A DNA stretch of 34,037 nucleotides from Betaproteobacteria bacterium (GTDB taxonomy: Bacteria; Pseudomonadota; Gammaproteobacteria; Burkholderiales; SG8-41), in assembly GCA_016192825.1 (NCBI GenBank), contig JACPTK010000119.1:1-34037 (forward strand). Direction: 5' to 3'. Shown here piece by piece: positions 25,643 through 33,337 of the stretch. The first letter of the stretch is position 1. Each line of letters starts with the position of its first letter. Both the position numbers and the translations under genes were made by a program. Under the pieces are notes generated by a model, which saw only the letters and a program-made list of their open reading frames with translations, had not been told where the DNA came from and searched no databases.

Positions 25643-25953
25643 CCCCGTACGGGGCCACGAATCCATCGTGGCGCTTACTGTATCACGACAACGGTTCCAA
25701 AATCGAACCGGCATCAAGAAAGCGGCGCGGGCCGCGTGATGCCGTCGATGATGTGGCCTGCAATCTTGACGATTCGGCAACTTCGAAGGACAGCCGGCCC
25801 GGCGGCTCCGACCCGGCCCGCAGGAGCTCCTTTACCTACCTGGGAAACTCGGCATCGGCGATCGAGTCGCTGGAAAGGTTGACGCTGCAGCACGGCGGTA
25901 TCCAGTCGTTCCAGGTAGCGGATCAGGACTTCCTGATAGCCCGCGTCCCGCCT
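25643..25953. other. Intergenic stretch without a recognisable gene
   Basis: Holds the palindrome CCCCGTACGGGG (25643-25654) and a 6-bp hairpin CCACGA-atcca-TCGTGG (25655-25671), which abut. The remainder up to the rsmB stop has open frames on both strands but none with a convincing start, composition or family match. It may contain the 5' region of the 80-aa gene and decayed sequence. Confidence 0.5.
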
Positions 25954-27360
25954 TTATTGCGAACGTTTCATCGCCGCGGCGAAGAAGCCGTCGGTGCCGT
26001 GCAGGTGCGGCAGGAGCCTGAGGAACGCCCCCGTCTCGAGTTCAATGCGGGCTTCGCGCAGCAGTTCGCCGCAATGCAAAAGCCGGAATTCCGGCTGCGC
26101 GGACTGGAACGCCTCGACGATCTGCTCGTTTTCCTCCGCGAGCAGGCTGCAGGTGGCATAGACCAGCCGCCCGCCGGGCTTCACGAGGCTGGCGGCCGAG
26201 CGCAGGATCGCCGCCTGCTTCACCTTCAGTTCCTCCACCGATCGCGGCGACTGGCGCCACTTGAGATCGGGATTGCGGCGCAGCGTGCCGAGCCCGCTGC
26301 AGGGGGCGTCCACCAGCACGCGGTCGATTTTCCCCGCGAGGCGTTTTATCCTCAGGTCGTTTTCGTTCTTGATTCTCTGCGCGTAAAGATTGGACAGTCC
26401 TGAGCGCTTGAGGCGGGGTTTCAGCCGGCTCAAACGCTCAGCGGAAACGTCGAAGGCGTAGAGGCGGCCCTGCGAACGCATCAGCGCCCCCAGCATCAGG
26501 CTCTTGCCGCCGGCGCCGGCGCAGAAATCCACCACCATCTCATGGCGCTTCGGCGCCACGAGATAACAGGACAACTGGCTGCTCTCATCCTGGACCTCGA
26601 TCGCCCCGGACACGAACAAGGGATGACGGTTAATCGCGGGATGGCTCCTCACCCTCACGCCCACCGGTGAGTAAGGGGTGGGCGCGGCCTCGATGCCGTC
26701 GGCGGCGAGCGCGCGCAGCACGCCGTCGCGCTCGGCGCGCAGCGTGTTGACCCGCAGGTCGAGCGGCGCCGGCTCGTTCAGCCCCCGCGCGAGCGCAAGT
26801 ATTTCCGCTTCGCCGCTGGGGTCAGGTCTTGCATTAGCGTACGTTAATGCAAGACCTGACCCCGTGGTGGATTCCGAATGATGGCGGCCGAGCCGCTCAA
26901 CGACCCAATCCGGCAACTCGGCGCGCGCCGCGAGCGGCAGGCCGTCGAGCGGTTCCGCCTTGACGCGCGCGAGCCACGATTGCTCATCATGCTTTGTCAC
27001 GGCTGCGGTCCCGCGGATGCTTGAATCCGAATCGGGGTCAGGTCTTGCATTAGCGTACGTTAATGCAAGACCTGACCCCTTGGTTACCTTGGTTAGCTCA
27101 CGGACGCTCACGCCGCCGATTCGGACAAGGTAGGCGAGCAGCATGCTCCGTGGAGTCCCGCCCGGCGCCAGGTGATCCACGGTGCGCTTGCGGCGCAGCA
27201 CGCCATAGACGGCCTCGGCGACGAACGCGCGGTCGTGCGATCCCAGCGCCCGGCGCGCCGCGAAAAAATCGTGAATCACCGAGTCGGCGGGCCGGTCGAA
27301 TTTCAGCGCGAGCTGCAGCGCTTCCGTCGCCGCTTCCAGTTGCGAACGCGTGATGGGCAT
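25954..27360 (-). CDS. rsmB: RsmB/NOP-family 16S rRNA (cytosine-5) methyltransferase with two in-frame palindromic-element insertions
   Basis: 468 residues. An N-terminal NusB-like RNA-binding domain (about 1-165) precedes the SAM-dependent methyltransferase domain. SAM motif I is VVDFCAGAGGKS (about 277-287); the catalytic cysteines are Cys354 in DAPCSG and Cys404 in ATCS. It should form m5C in rRNA with AdoMet; exact site assignment (m5C967 in E. coli RsmB) is by homology. The peptide GSGLALTYANARPDP occurs twice, at 95-109 and 167-181, each encoded by an identical 46-bp palindrome. Both lie in or at the edge of the N-terminal domain, outside all catalytic motifs, and the protein is some 40-50 residues longer than relatives as I recall them. 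A heptamer array fills the region upstream of ATG 27360, and no clear ribosome-binding site is seen. Confidence 0.9.
   Translation of the reverse strand: MPITRSQLEAATEALQLALKFDRPADSVIHDFFAARRALGSHDRAFVAEAVYGVLRRKRTVDHLAPGGTPRSMLLAYLVRIGGVSVRELTKVTKGSGLALTYANARPDPDSDSSIRGTAAVTKHDEQSWLARVKAEPLDGLPLAARAELPDWVVERLGRHHSESTTGSGLALTYANARPDPSGEAEILALARGLNEPAPLDLRVNTLRAERDGVLRALAADGIEAAPTPYSPVGVRVRSHPAINRHPLFVSGAIEVQDESSQLSCYLVAPKRHEMVVDFCAGAGGKSLMLGALMRSQGRLYAFDVSAERLSRLKPRLKRSGLSNLYAQRIKNENDLRIKRLAGKIDRVLVDAPCSGLGTLRRNPDLKWRQSPRSVEELKVKQAAILRSAASLVKPGGRLVYATCSLLAEENEQIVEAFQSAQPEFRLLHCGELLREARIELETGAFLRLLPHLHGTDGFFAAAMKRSQ
26818..26863. repeat. 46-bp palindromic element, copy B, in frame within rsmB
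   Basis: Two 25-bp half-sites share a central GTAC: the outer ends are GGGGTCAGGTCTTGCATTA and its complement, the centre is GCGTACGT. Identical base for base, and in the same orientation, to the copy at 27034-27079. Read on the minus strand in the rsmB frame it encodes residues 167-181. The other two frames on that strand hit TAA within the element, so only this frame keeps rsmB open. Confidence 0.95.
27034..27079. repeat. 46-bp palindromic element, copy C, in frame within rsmB
   Basis: Identical to the copy at 26818-26863 and 170 bp away from it. It encodes rsmB residues 95-109. On the minus strand its upstream flank carries a short direct repeat (AACCAAGGT AACCAAGGG). The plus-strand segment between copies B and C begins near GATTCCGAAT and ends near GAATCCGAAT, which may mark wider insertion borders. 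Confidence 0.95.
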
Positions 27361-27366
27361 TGAATT

Positions 27367-27522
27367 GAGCGATGCGAGATTCGAGATACGAGATGCGCGT
27401 TACGCGATGCAAGTCACGAGATGCGCGATGCGTGATGCTGGACGCCAGATGCGGGATTCGGGATGCGCGATCTTATCTCGTATCCCGTATCTCGTAACTC
27501 GTAACTCGTATCCCGTCACCCG
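27367..27522. repeat. Heptamer array with inverted arms (GCGAGAT type)
   Basis: Fifteen 7-mers in unbroken phase from 27367 to 27471 (GAGCGAT, GCGAGAT, TCGAGAT, ACGAGAT, GCGCGAT, GCGGGAT and so on), then seven 7-mers of the complementary type at 27474-27522 (TATCTCG, TATCCCG, TAACTCG). It lies between the rsmB start (27360) and the DUF3108 stop (27528), filling the whole spacer, so it forms the rsmB leader. Same architecture as 2811-2943 but a different unit. Confidence 0.92.
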
Positions 27523-27527
27523 CAGGG

Positions 27528-28217
27528 TTACTGCGTCTTGATTTCCGTGATGCTCGAATCGAACACGTCGCCGTTTCTCTCGACGTATCGCAGTTTCACC
27601 GGGAGGAGATCGCGGTCGGTCGCGAGCCAGAACTCGAACCCGCGCTTGTCGTCCGGGCCGCGCACCTTTTCGAAGCGCCGCGTCCTGAGCGCGCCGATCG
27701 GCGTCTTGAGCGTTTCGTCCCCGATTTCGCGATAGCGATATTGCTTCACCCCGCGCCCGTCGGTCACGTGAACGCTGAAACCCGAGCCTGCCAGGGGCCG
27801 GAAGGCGAGCGCGTAGGCAAGGCTGCCCTGGTCCAGCGTGCCTCGCGGCAGCGCCACGGTCCGGACGACCTTGCCATTGACCAGCGTGAGCTCGCCCGCG
27901 GCCCAGTCGAACTTCGCCATCCGGGCCCCGCCTCTGCGCCCGGTCTCCTCGAATCGCTCGGGCCTGAGCCCGCCTGCGGTGACGGCGCCGCGGCTTTCGC
28001 GGCGCACGTCGCTGATCAGCAGGGCGGCGATTCCCCTCGGCGTGGACTCGCTGACGACGTGGTAGCGGCGGCCATCGTGCTCGAGCACCTCGCGGGCCTC
28101 CCCGATCCTCAGATCGCCCATCGTGATCGCGAACGTGAGCTCGACGCGCGAAGGCGGCGCGGCGAAGGCGGGCAGCGCGGCGCTCAACGCGACGAGCGCG
28201 ACGACGAGAGTTCTCAT
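27528..28217 (-). CDS. DUF3108 family periplasmic protein
   Basis: 229 residues with a signal peptide at about 1-19 (MRTLVVALVALSAALPAFA, cleavage before APPSRVEL). The mature part matches the DUF3108 pattern: TFAITMGDLRIGEAREVLEHDGRRYHV near the start, then a beta-rich body with GSLAYALAF and a closing segment WLATDRDLLPVKLRYVERNG. Biochemical role unknown. The ATG overlaps the purN stop (ATGA), so the two are translationally coupled. The pairing with purN and purM is a syntenic habit in betaproteobacteria, not evidence of a purine role. Confidence 0.88.
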   Translation of the reverse strand: MRTLVVALVALSAALPAFAAPPSRVELTFAITMGDLRIGEAREVLEHDGRRYHVVSESTPRGIAALLISDVRRESRGAVTAGGLRPERFEETGRRGGARMAKFDWAAGELTLVNGKVVRTVALPRGTLDQGSLAYALAFRPLAGSGFSVHVTDGRGVKQYRYREIGDETLKTPIGALRTRRFEKVRGPDDKRGFEFWLATDRDLLPVKLRYVERNGDVFDSSITEIKTQ

Positions 28218-28858
28218 CGGCGCGCCAGCGGGGAGACGACCGCTTCCGGGAACCGGCACTCGCCGTCGATCCGTGCCCGGCCATCTTCCAGTTTGAGCTT
28301 GCCCTCGATGAACCAGCGCACCGCCTGTGGATAGATGCGGTGCTCCTGTGCCAGTACCCGCGCGGCGAGCTGCTCTTCGGTGTCTCCGGGCAGCACCGCC
28401 ACCGCCGCCTGCACGATGATCGGGCCGCTGTCCACCGCCGGGGTCACGAAGTGCACGGTGCAGCCGTGGATGCGCACCCCGGCCGCGAGCGCGCGCCGGT
28501 GCGTGTCGAGCCCGGTGAATGCGGGCAGCAGCGAGGGATGGATGTTCATCAGCCGCCCGCGGTAGCGCTCGATGAAGGCTTCCGTGAGAATGCGCATGAA
28601 GCCCGCGAGCGCGACGAGGTCGGGTCGGTGGCGGTCGATCTCCTGCGCGAGCGCGGCGTCGAACGCCGCGCGGTCGGGAAACGCGCGATGGTCCACGACG
28701 GCGGTCGCGATGCCGCGGGCCTTCGCCACGCCGAGGCCGCGCGCCTGCGGGTTGTTGCTGATCACCGCCGCGACCCGCGCCGGCAGACGGGCGTCCAGCA
28801 GCGCCTGCATGTTGCTGCCCCGCCCGGAAATCAATATGACTACGCTTTTCTCGGCCAT
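28214..28858 (-). CDS. purN: Phosphoribosylglycinamide formyltransferase (GAR transformylase)
   Basis: 214 residues. Transfers the formyl group of 10-formyltetrahydrofolate to GAR in de novo purine synthesis. Visible landmarks: ISGRGSNMQAL phosphate loop (10-20), the catalytic trio Asn105 and His107 in MNIHPSLLP and Asp143 in AVDSGPII, and HGCTVHFV. Full length for the family. Start ATG 28858 (MAEKSVVILISG). It is downstream of purM in the same direction, but 189 bp separate them, mostly an 8-nt repeat array. Its stop overlaps the DUF3108 start. Confidence 0.97.
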   Translation of the reverse strand: MAEKSVVILISGRGSNMQALLDARLPARVAAVISNNPQARGLGVAKARGIATAVVDHRAFPDRAAFDAALAQEIDRHRPDLVALAGFMRILTEAFIERYRGRLMNIHPSLLPAFTGLDTHRRALAAGVRIHGCTVHFVTPAVDSGPIIVQAAVAVLPGDTEEQLAARVLAQEHRIYPQAVRWFIEGKLKLEDGRARIDGECRFPEAVVSPLARR

Positions 28859-28902
28859 GTCACGAATTCAGCGATCAGCGATCCGGCAAATAATCCTGGT
28901 TT

Positions 28903-29047
28903 CGGGAGGGCGACAGAACCCGGGAGGGCGTCAGGGCGTGAGAGGGGAAACGGCGCCTTTTTTCGATCTCGCGATTTCCCGACCTCCCGATCTCCCGGCT
29001 TTTCGATCTCCCGCTCTCCCGCCCTCACGTCTTTTCGATCTCTCGCG
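28903..29047. repeat. Octamer array with inverted arms between purM and purN
   Basis: Here the period is 8. From 28965 ten 8-mers run in phase (GATCTCGC, GATTTCCC, GACCTCCC, GATCTCCC, GGCTTTTC, GATCTCCC, GCTCTCCC, GCCCTCAC, GTCTTTTC, GATCTCTC). On the left, six 8-mers at 28903-28950 (CGGGAGGG, CGACAGAA, CCCGGGAG, GGCGTCAG, GGCGTGAG, AGGGGAAA) form the purine-rich counter-arm. The array starts right at the purM stop codon and would be in the purM-purN transcript as a long imperfect hairpin. Confidence 0.85.
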
Positions 29048-30097
29048 TTAGACGATGGCGACCTGTGGTGCGTTCCTCCGGCGCCGCTCGATGCGGCCGA
29101 TGCGCCACGCGGTTTCGCCGGCCGCCTTGAGCGTCCGCACCGCCGCGTCGGCGTCGGCTTCCGCCACGATCACGACCATGCCGACGCCGCAGTTGAAGAC
29201 CCGGAACAGTTCGTCGTCGGCGACGTTGCCTTGTTCCTTCAGCCATTGAAACAGCGGCGGCAGCGGCCAGGCCGCGCGCTCGATGCGCGCCGCAAGCCGG
29301 TCGGGCAAAACGCGCGGCACGTTGTCCACAAGCCCGCCGCCGGTTATGTGGGCGAGCCCCTTCACCCTGACCGATCCCACCAGCTTCAGCACCGGCTTCA
29401 CGTAGATGCGAGTCGGTTCCAGTATCGTGTCGATCAGCGGCCTGCCGCGGAGCTTCGCCGCGAGGTCCACGCTCTTGACCGCGATGATCTTGCGAATCAG
29501 CGAGTAGCCGTTGGAGTGCGCGCCGCTGGACGCGAGCCCCAGCACGGCGTCGCCTTCGGCGATGTCCGCGCCATCGATGATGCGGCTTTTCTCGACGATG
29601 CCGACGGCGAATCCGGCGAGATCGTATTCGCCCGCGGGATACATGCCGGGCATCTCGGCGGTTTCGCCTCCGATCAGCGCGCAGCCGGCCCGCTCGCAGC
29701 CCGCGGCGATGCCCCGGATGACCTCGGTCGCGGTCGCGACGTCGAGCTTGCCGCACGCGTAGTAGTCGAGGAAGAACAGCGGCTCGGCGCCGTGCGTCAG
29801 GATGTCGTTGACGCTCATCGCCACGAGATCGATGCCGATGGTGGCGTGACGGTTCATTTCGAAGGCGAGCTTGAGCTTGGTGCCCACGCCGTCGGTGCCG
29901 GACACCAGCACCGGCTCGCGGAAGCGGCCGCGCGCGACCTCGAACAGCGCGCCGAAGCCGCCGATGCCGGCGAGCACGCCTTTGCGCCGGGTCTTCTTCG
30001 CGAACGGCTTGATGTTCTCGACCAGCCGGTCGCCGGCGTCGATGTCCACGCCGGCGTCGCGGTAAGTGAGGGACCGAGGATTGGCGGGCGGCTTCAC
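29048..30097 (-). CDS. purM: Phosphoribosylformylglycinamidine cyclo-ligase (AIR synthetase)
   Basis: 349 residues. Converts FGAM to AIR with ATP in purine synthesis. Landmarks: [15 protein letters not shown] near the start, [54 protein letters not shown], and [31 protein letters not shown]. Full length. The only reasonable start is GTG at 30097 (first residues [16 protein letters not shown]), since no ATG or TTG lies between it and the conserved YRDAG. Its ribosome-binding site is weak. First gene of the purM-purN-DUF3108 set, divergent from hda. Confidence 0.97.
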   Translation of the reverse strand: MKPPANPRSLTYRDAGVDIDAGDRLVENIKPFAKKTRRKGVLAGIGGFGALFEVARGRFREPVLVSGTDGVGTKLKLAFEMNRHATIGIDLVAMSVNDILTHGAEPLFFLDYYACGKLDVATATEVIRGIAAGCERAGCALIGGETAEMPGMYPAGEYDLAGFAVGIVEKSRIIDGADIAEGDAVLGLASSGAHSNGYSLIRKIIAVKSVDLAAKLRGRPLIDTILEPTRIYVKPVLKLVGSVRVKGLAHITGGGLVDNVPRVLPDRLAARIERAAWPLPPLFQWLKEQGNVADDELFRVFNCGVGMVVIVAEADADAAVRTLKAAGETAWRIGRIERRRRNAPQVAIV

Positions 30098-30431
30098 CGG
30101 GAACCCGAAACCAGGGGGGCGTCAGTCACAGGGCGCGCTGCGTTCACCGGGGAAAGGCCAGCAGTGTGTCGGACTTTGGGTTCCGCACGGCTTTTCGCAG
30201 GCCACCGCCAACCTGATCTCAGCCTGTCGGCTTTGCGCTACCCAGGATCGACTACCCGCGCGTTCGTACAGACCTCTCATGGGACCCGTTCGACAGGCTG
30301 CTAGAATAGGGGCAATTCAAGAATCTGCTATAAGATAGGTCGCGCCGCGTGCTGGCAATGCCCCGTAACGGCACCGGCGTGGCTCTTTCCGCGATCTCTG
30401 TGCCCTCGGTGGCAGGCAGAATTTTACCGTA
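30098..30431. other. Divergent promoter region between purM and hda
   Basis: 334 bp with no supported gene. It contains a 10-bp perfect inverted repeat CAGCCTGTCG (30220-30229)/CGACAGGCTG (30291-30300) separated by 61 bp, reminiscent of the widespread GAGCCTGTCGAA-type dispersed palindromes, so possibly a remnant of one. An extended -10 (30326-30334) points toward hda. No clear purM promoter was found. Confidence 0.5.
30326..30334 (+). promoter_or_regulatory. Extended -10 promoter candidate for hda
   Basis: TGCTATAAG fits the extended -10 form TGnTATAAT with one mismatch, and no good -35 is seen 17 bp upstream, as is usual for this promoter class. It lies about 100 bp before the hda ATG. Confidence 0.35.
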
Positions 30432-31160
30432 ATGAAGCAGCTCGCGCTCGATTTCGCCAGCTCTCCGCAGCCCACGCTCGACAATTTCATCGCGGGGCGG
30501 AACGGTGAGCTGCTGCAGCACCTGAAGCGGCTCGCCGCGCGCCAGGCGCAGGAGCGCTTCCTCTACCTGTGGGGGCGGCCCGGCAGCGGCCGCAGCCATC
30601 TGCTCAAGGGCACGGTGGCGCAGTTGCAGCGCGCCCGGGCGGCCGCGGTCCACATCGCTTGCACGGCCGGTACCCGGCTTGCGGACGGCCTCGAGCGGAT
30701 GGACTGCGTCGCGCTCGACGACGTGGACCGGCTCGATGACGAGGGGCAGGTCGCGGCGTTCGATCTCTACAACGCCCTGCGCGAGCGCAATGGCGCCTTG
30801 GTGGCGGGCGGCGCCGCGCCGCCGGTGCAGCTGAGGCTCCGCGAGGACCTGGTGACGCGGCTGGCGTGGGGACTGGTCTACCAGGTGCACGCGCTTACCG
30901 ACGAGGAGAAGGCGCGTGCCCTCGCCGATTACGCCACGGGCCGCGGTTTCCGGCTCCTGCCCGAGGTGTGCGAATACCTGCTGACGCGGGCGCGCCGCGA
31001 CCTGCCCTCGCTGCTGGCGACGCTGGACGCGCTCGACCGCTACTCGCTCGAGACCAAGCGCCCGGTTACCGTGCCGCTCGCGCGCGAACTGCTGCACGCC
31101 GCAGACCGGCGCGGCGGCGCGTCCGGGATTCGGAATTCAGGGGCGAGGGCAGGCGATTGA
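30432..31160 (+). CDS. hda: DnaA regulatory inactivator Hda
   Basis: 242 residues. An AAA+ DnaA-domain III homologue that, bound to the sliding clamp, stimulates ATP hydrolysis by DnaA after initiation. Seen here: the N-terminal clamp-binding motif QLALDF (3-8), Walker A GRPGSGRSHLL (48-58; Arg in place of the usual Lys, typical of Hda-type proteins), Walker B VALDDVDRL (about 93-101), and a C-terminal lid with RDLPSLLATLDALDRYSLETKRPVT. The last 13 or so residues (GIRNSGARAGD) are low-complexity and not conserved. ATG 30432. The TGA overlaps the TTG start of the next gene. Confidence 0.93.
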   Translation: MKQLALDFASSPQPTLDNFIAGRNGELLQHLKRLAARQAQERFLYLWGRPGSGRSHLLKGTVAQLQRARAAAVHIACTAGTRLADGLERMDCVALDDVDRLDDEGQVAAFDLYNALRERNGALVAGGAAPPVQLRLREDLVTRLAWGLVYQVHALTDEEKARALADYATGRGFRLLPEVCEYLLTRARRDLPSLLATLDALDRYSLETKRPVTVPLARELLHAADRRGGASGIRNSGARAGD

Positions 31161-31819
31161 GCCAGCGACTGGTCTTGTTCGACCTCGATAACACCCTTTT
31201 GGCCGGCGACAGCGATTTCGAGTGGGCGCAGTTCCTCATCGAGCAGGGCGTGCTCGACCGCGAGGTGTACGAGGCGCGCAACCAGGCTTTCTACGACGAG
31301 TACAGAGCGGGGACGCTGGACATCCGCGAGTTCCTGGATTTCCAGCTGAAGCCGCTCTCGCGCCACCCGCGCGCGCAGCTCGATGCCTGGCACGGCGAAT
31401 TCATGGAGCGCAAGATCCGGCCGATGGCGCGCCCGAAAGCACGCGAGCTGGTGGAACGGCACCGCGACGACCTGCGCGTCGTGATCACCGCCACCAACAG
31501 CTTTGTCACCGCGCCGATCGCGCGCGAGTTCGGGATCGCGGACCTGATCGCGACCGAGCCCGAGCAGCGGGACGGCGAATTCACCGGCGGCGTCGCCGGC
31601 ATCCCATGCTTCCGCGAGGGCAAGGTTGCGCGCCTGGATGCGTGGCTCGCGCAGCGGGGCGGGACGCTCGCCTCGTTTGCCGAGTCCTGGTTCTACAGCG
31701 ATTCGCACAACGATCTGGCTCTGCTCGGGCGCGTGACCCACCCCGTCGCCGTGGACCCCGACCCGGAACTGCGCCGCCATGCCGGGCGCAAGGGCTGGCC
31801 CATCATCAGTCTCGACTGA
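31157..31819 (+). CDS. HAD superfamily hydrolase, subfamily IB (SerB-like phosphatase)
   Basis: 220 residues. Motif I LFDLDNTLLAGD (nucleophile Asp9, acid/base Asp11), motif II VVITATNS, motif III Lys in REGKVARLDAW, motif IV YSDSHNDLALL. The helical cap (SDFEWAQFLIEQGVLDREVYEARNQ) is the type found in SerB-like HAD-IB phosphatases. The substrate is unknown; a phosphomonoester such as phosphoserine or histidinol phosphate is a family-based guess. Start TTG 31157, overlapping the hda stop (TTGA), with GAGGGCAGG just upstream; no ATG is available before the DLDNT motif. Translationally coupled to hda. Confidence 0.9.
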   Translation: MSQRLVLFDLDNTLLAGDSDFEWAQFLIEQGVLDREVYEARNQAFYDEYRAGTLDIREFLDFQLKPLSRHPRAQLDAWHGEFMERKIRPMARPKARELVERHRDDLRVVITATNSFVTAPIAREFGIADLIATEPEQRDGEFTGGVAGIPCFREGKVARLDAWLAQRGGTLASFAESWFYSDSHNDLALLGRVTHPVAVDPDPELRRHAGRKGWPIISLD

Positions 31820-31824
31820 CCAGT

Positions 31825-31923
31825 ACAGAGTGCAAAGTGCAGAGTGCCGAGTGCAGATTGCGTAAGACAGAACCGCCTCGGCAATCGTTGCTCAGCACTC
31901 GTTACTCAGTACTCGGCACTCCC
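31825..31923. repeat. Heptamer array with inverted arms (GCAGAGT type) abutting the pcnB promoter
   Basis: Five 7-mers in phase at 31825-31859 (ACAGAGT, GCAAAGT, GCAGAGT, GCCGAGT, GCAGATT), a 29-bp unstructured middle, then five complementary 7-mers at 31889-31923 (TGCTCAG, CACTCGT, TACTCAG, TACTCGG, CACTCCC). The right arm ends one base before the TATAAT at 31925, so the repeat supplies whatever serves as the -35 region of pcnB. Confidence 0.9.
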
Positions 31924-31924
31924 C

Positions 31925-31930
31925 TATAAT
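31925..31930 (+). promoter_or_regulatory. Consensus -10 element of pcnB
   Basis: A perfect TATAAT ends 12 bp before the pcnB ATG (31943). Transcription starting 6-8 bp downstream of it would give an mRNA with a leader of about 5 nt or none. No Shine-Dalgarno sequence lies between TATAAT and the ATG. The -35 region falls in the repeat array and is a poor match. Confidence 0.55.
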
Positions 31931-31942
31931 GTCGCCTCGTTT

Positions 31943-33325
31943 ATGATCAGGCGTTTCCTCGGCAGAGTGTTCTCCGGCCGGCTGTTCCGGCCGGCACAGC
32001 CGAAAATCATTCCATCCGGCGCCCACGGCATCGACAGCCGCTCGATCAGCTCCTGCGCGCAGCGCACGACGCAGATGCTCCAGCGCCACGGGTTCGCCGC
32101 TTTCGTCGTCGGCGGCGCGGTGCGCGACCTGATTCTCGGCCGCAAGCCCAAGGATTTCGACATCGCGACCGACGCCACGCCCGAGGAAGTGAGGGCGCTG
32201 TTCCGCCGCTCGCGGATCATCGGCCGCCGCTTCCGCCTGGTGCACGTGATGTGCGGCCCGGAAACGGTCGAAGTCTCCACCTTTCGCGGCTCCAACCCGG
32301 CCGACGAAACCGACGATCGCGTGGCGGACGAGCACGGCCGGATACTCCGCGACAACGTGTTCGGAAACCAGGAGCAGGACGCCACGCGGCGCGATTTCAC
32401 CGTCAACGCGCTGTTCTACGATCCCGCTACGCAGGAGGTCTGGGACTACCACGACGGGGTGGCCGACCTGAAAAAGCGGCGGCTGCGCATGATCGGCGAC
32501 CCGGAGCGGCGCTATCGCGAGGATCCGATACGGATGCTGCGCGCCGTGCGGCTCGCGGCGAGTCGCGGCCTCGAGATCGACGCGGCGACGCGGCGCCCGA
32601 TACGCCGGCTCGCGGGGCTGCTCGCTCACGTTCCCCCGTCAAGGCTGCTCGACGAGATGCTGAAGCTCCTGCTCTCCGGCCACGCCGCGGAAGCCGTGGC
32701 GCAGCTGCGCAAGGAAGGGCTGCACCACGGCGTGCTGCCGCTGCTGGACGCCGCGATGGGGCGGGCGGCGGGCGAGCGTTTCGTCGAGGCCGCGCTCCGA
32801 AGCACCGACGAGCGCGTGCTCTCGGGGAAGCCGGCCATGCCGGGATTCCTGTTCGCGGCGCTGTTGTGGCCGGAGGTCGAAGCCGAGTACAAGGTCATAG
32901 CGGAAAAGGGCGAGCCGCCGGTCCCCGCCCTCTACCGGGCGATGGACCACGTGATGCGGACCCAGGCCGGGAAGCTCGCGATCCCGCACCGCCATGGCGC
33001 CGACATGCGCGAGATCTGGGCGATGCAGCCGCGCTTCCTGCAGCGGGCCGGCAGGCGCCCGTTCCGGCTGCTTGAGCATCCGCGCTTCCGCGCGGGCTAC
33101 GATTTCCTGCGGCTGCGCTGCAGCAGCGGCGAGATCGAGAGCATGATCGGCGAATGGTGGGAGCGCTTCCAGCGCGCCGGCGAATCCGAGCGCGCCCAGA
33201 TGCTGGTGAGCGAAGGCGAGCCGCGCAAGCGCCGCCGCCGGCGCCGCAGGCGCGGCCCGCGGAGCGATGAGGGCGGAGGGATGAGGGGGCCGACGCCGAC
33301 GGGCGCGCAAGGCGCGCCCACTTAG
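31943..33325 (+). CDS. pcnB: Poly(A) polymerase I
   Basis: 460 residues. Adds 3' poly(A) tails that promote RNA decay. Nucleotidyltransferase core: FVVGGAVRDLILGRKPKDFDIATDA (54-78, metal-binding Asp71 and Asp73), VEVSTFRG, RRDFTVNALFYD, then RYREDPIRMLRAVRLAA and SRLLDEMLKLLLSG, all standard for bacterial class II poly(A) polymerases. The C-terminus is an Arg-rich tail (KRRRRRRRRG), which probably aids RNA binding, followed by SDEGGGMRGPTPTGAQ, encoded in part by three 7-mers (GATGAGG, GCGGAGG, GATGAGG at 33266-33286). ATG 31943 is chosen; the earlier in-frame region is repeat array. A CCA-adding role is less likely given the tail and the hda/folK neighbours. Confidence 0.93.
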   Translation: MIRRFLGRVFSGRLFRPAQPKIIPSGAHGIDSRSISSCAQRTTQMLQRHGFAAFVVGGAVRDLILGRKPKDFDIATDATPEEVRALFRRSRIIGRRFRLVHVMCGPETVEVSTFRGSNPADETDDRVADEHGRILRDNVFGNQEQDATRRDFTVNALFYDPATQEVWDYHDGVADLKKRRLRMIGDPERRYREDPIRMLRAVRLAASRGLEIDAATRRPIRRLAGLLAHVPPSRLLDEMLKLLLSGHAAEAVAQLRKEGLHHGVLPLLDAAMGRAAGERFVEAALRSTDERVLSGKPAMPGFLFAALLWPEVEAEYKVIAEKGEPPVPALYRAMDHVMRTQAGKLAIPHRHGADMREIWAMQPRFLQRAGRRPFRLLEHPRFRAGYDFLRLRCSSGEIESMIGEWWERFQRAGESERAQMLVSEGEPRKRRRRRRRRGPRSDEGGGMRGPTPTGAQGAPT

Positions 33326-33337
33326 CGAAAGCGCGTC

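Noticed and set aside
30098-30431. tRNA or small RNA gene between purM and hda
   Set aside because: No cloverleaf, and no hairpin with a T tract, could be made out; only an inverted repeat and a -10-like element are visible.
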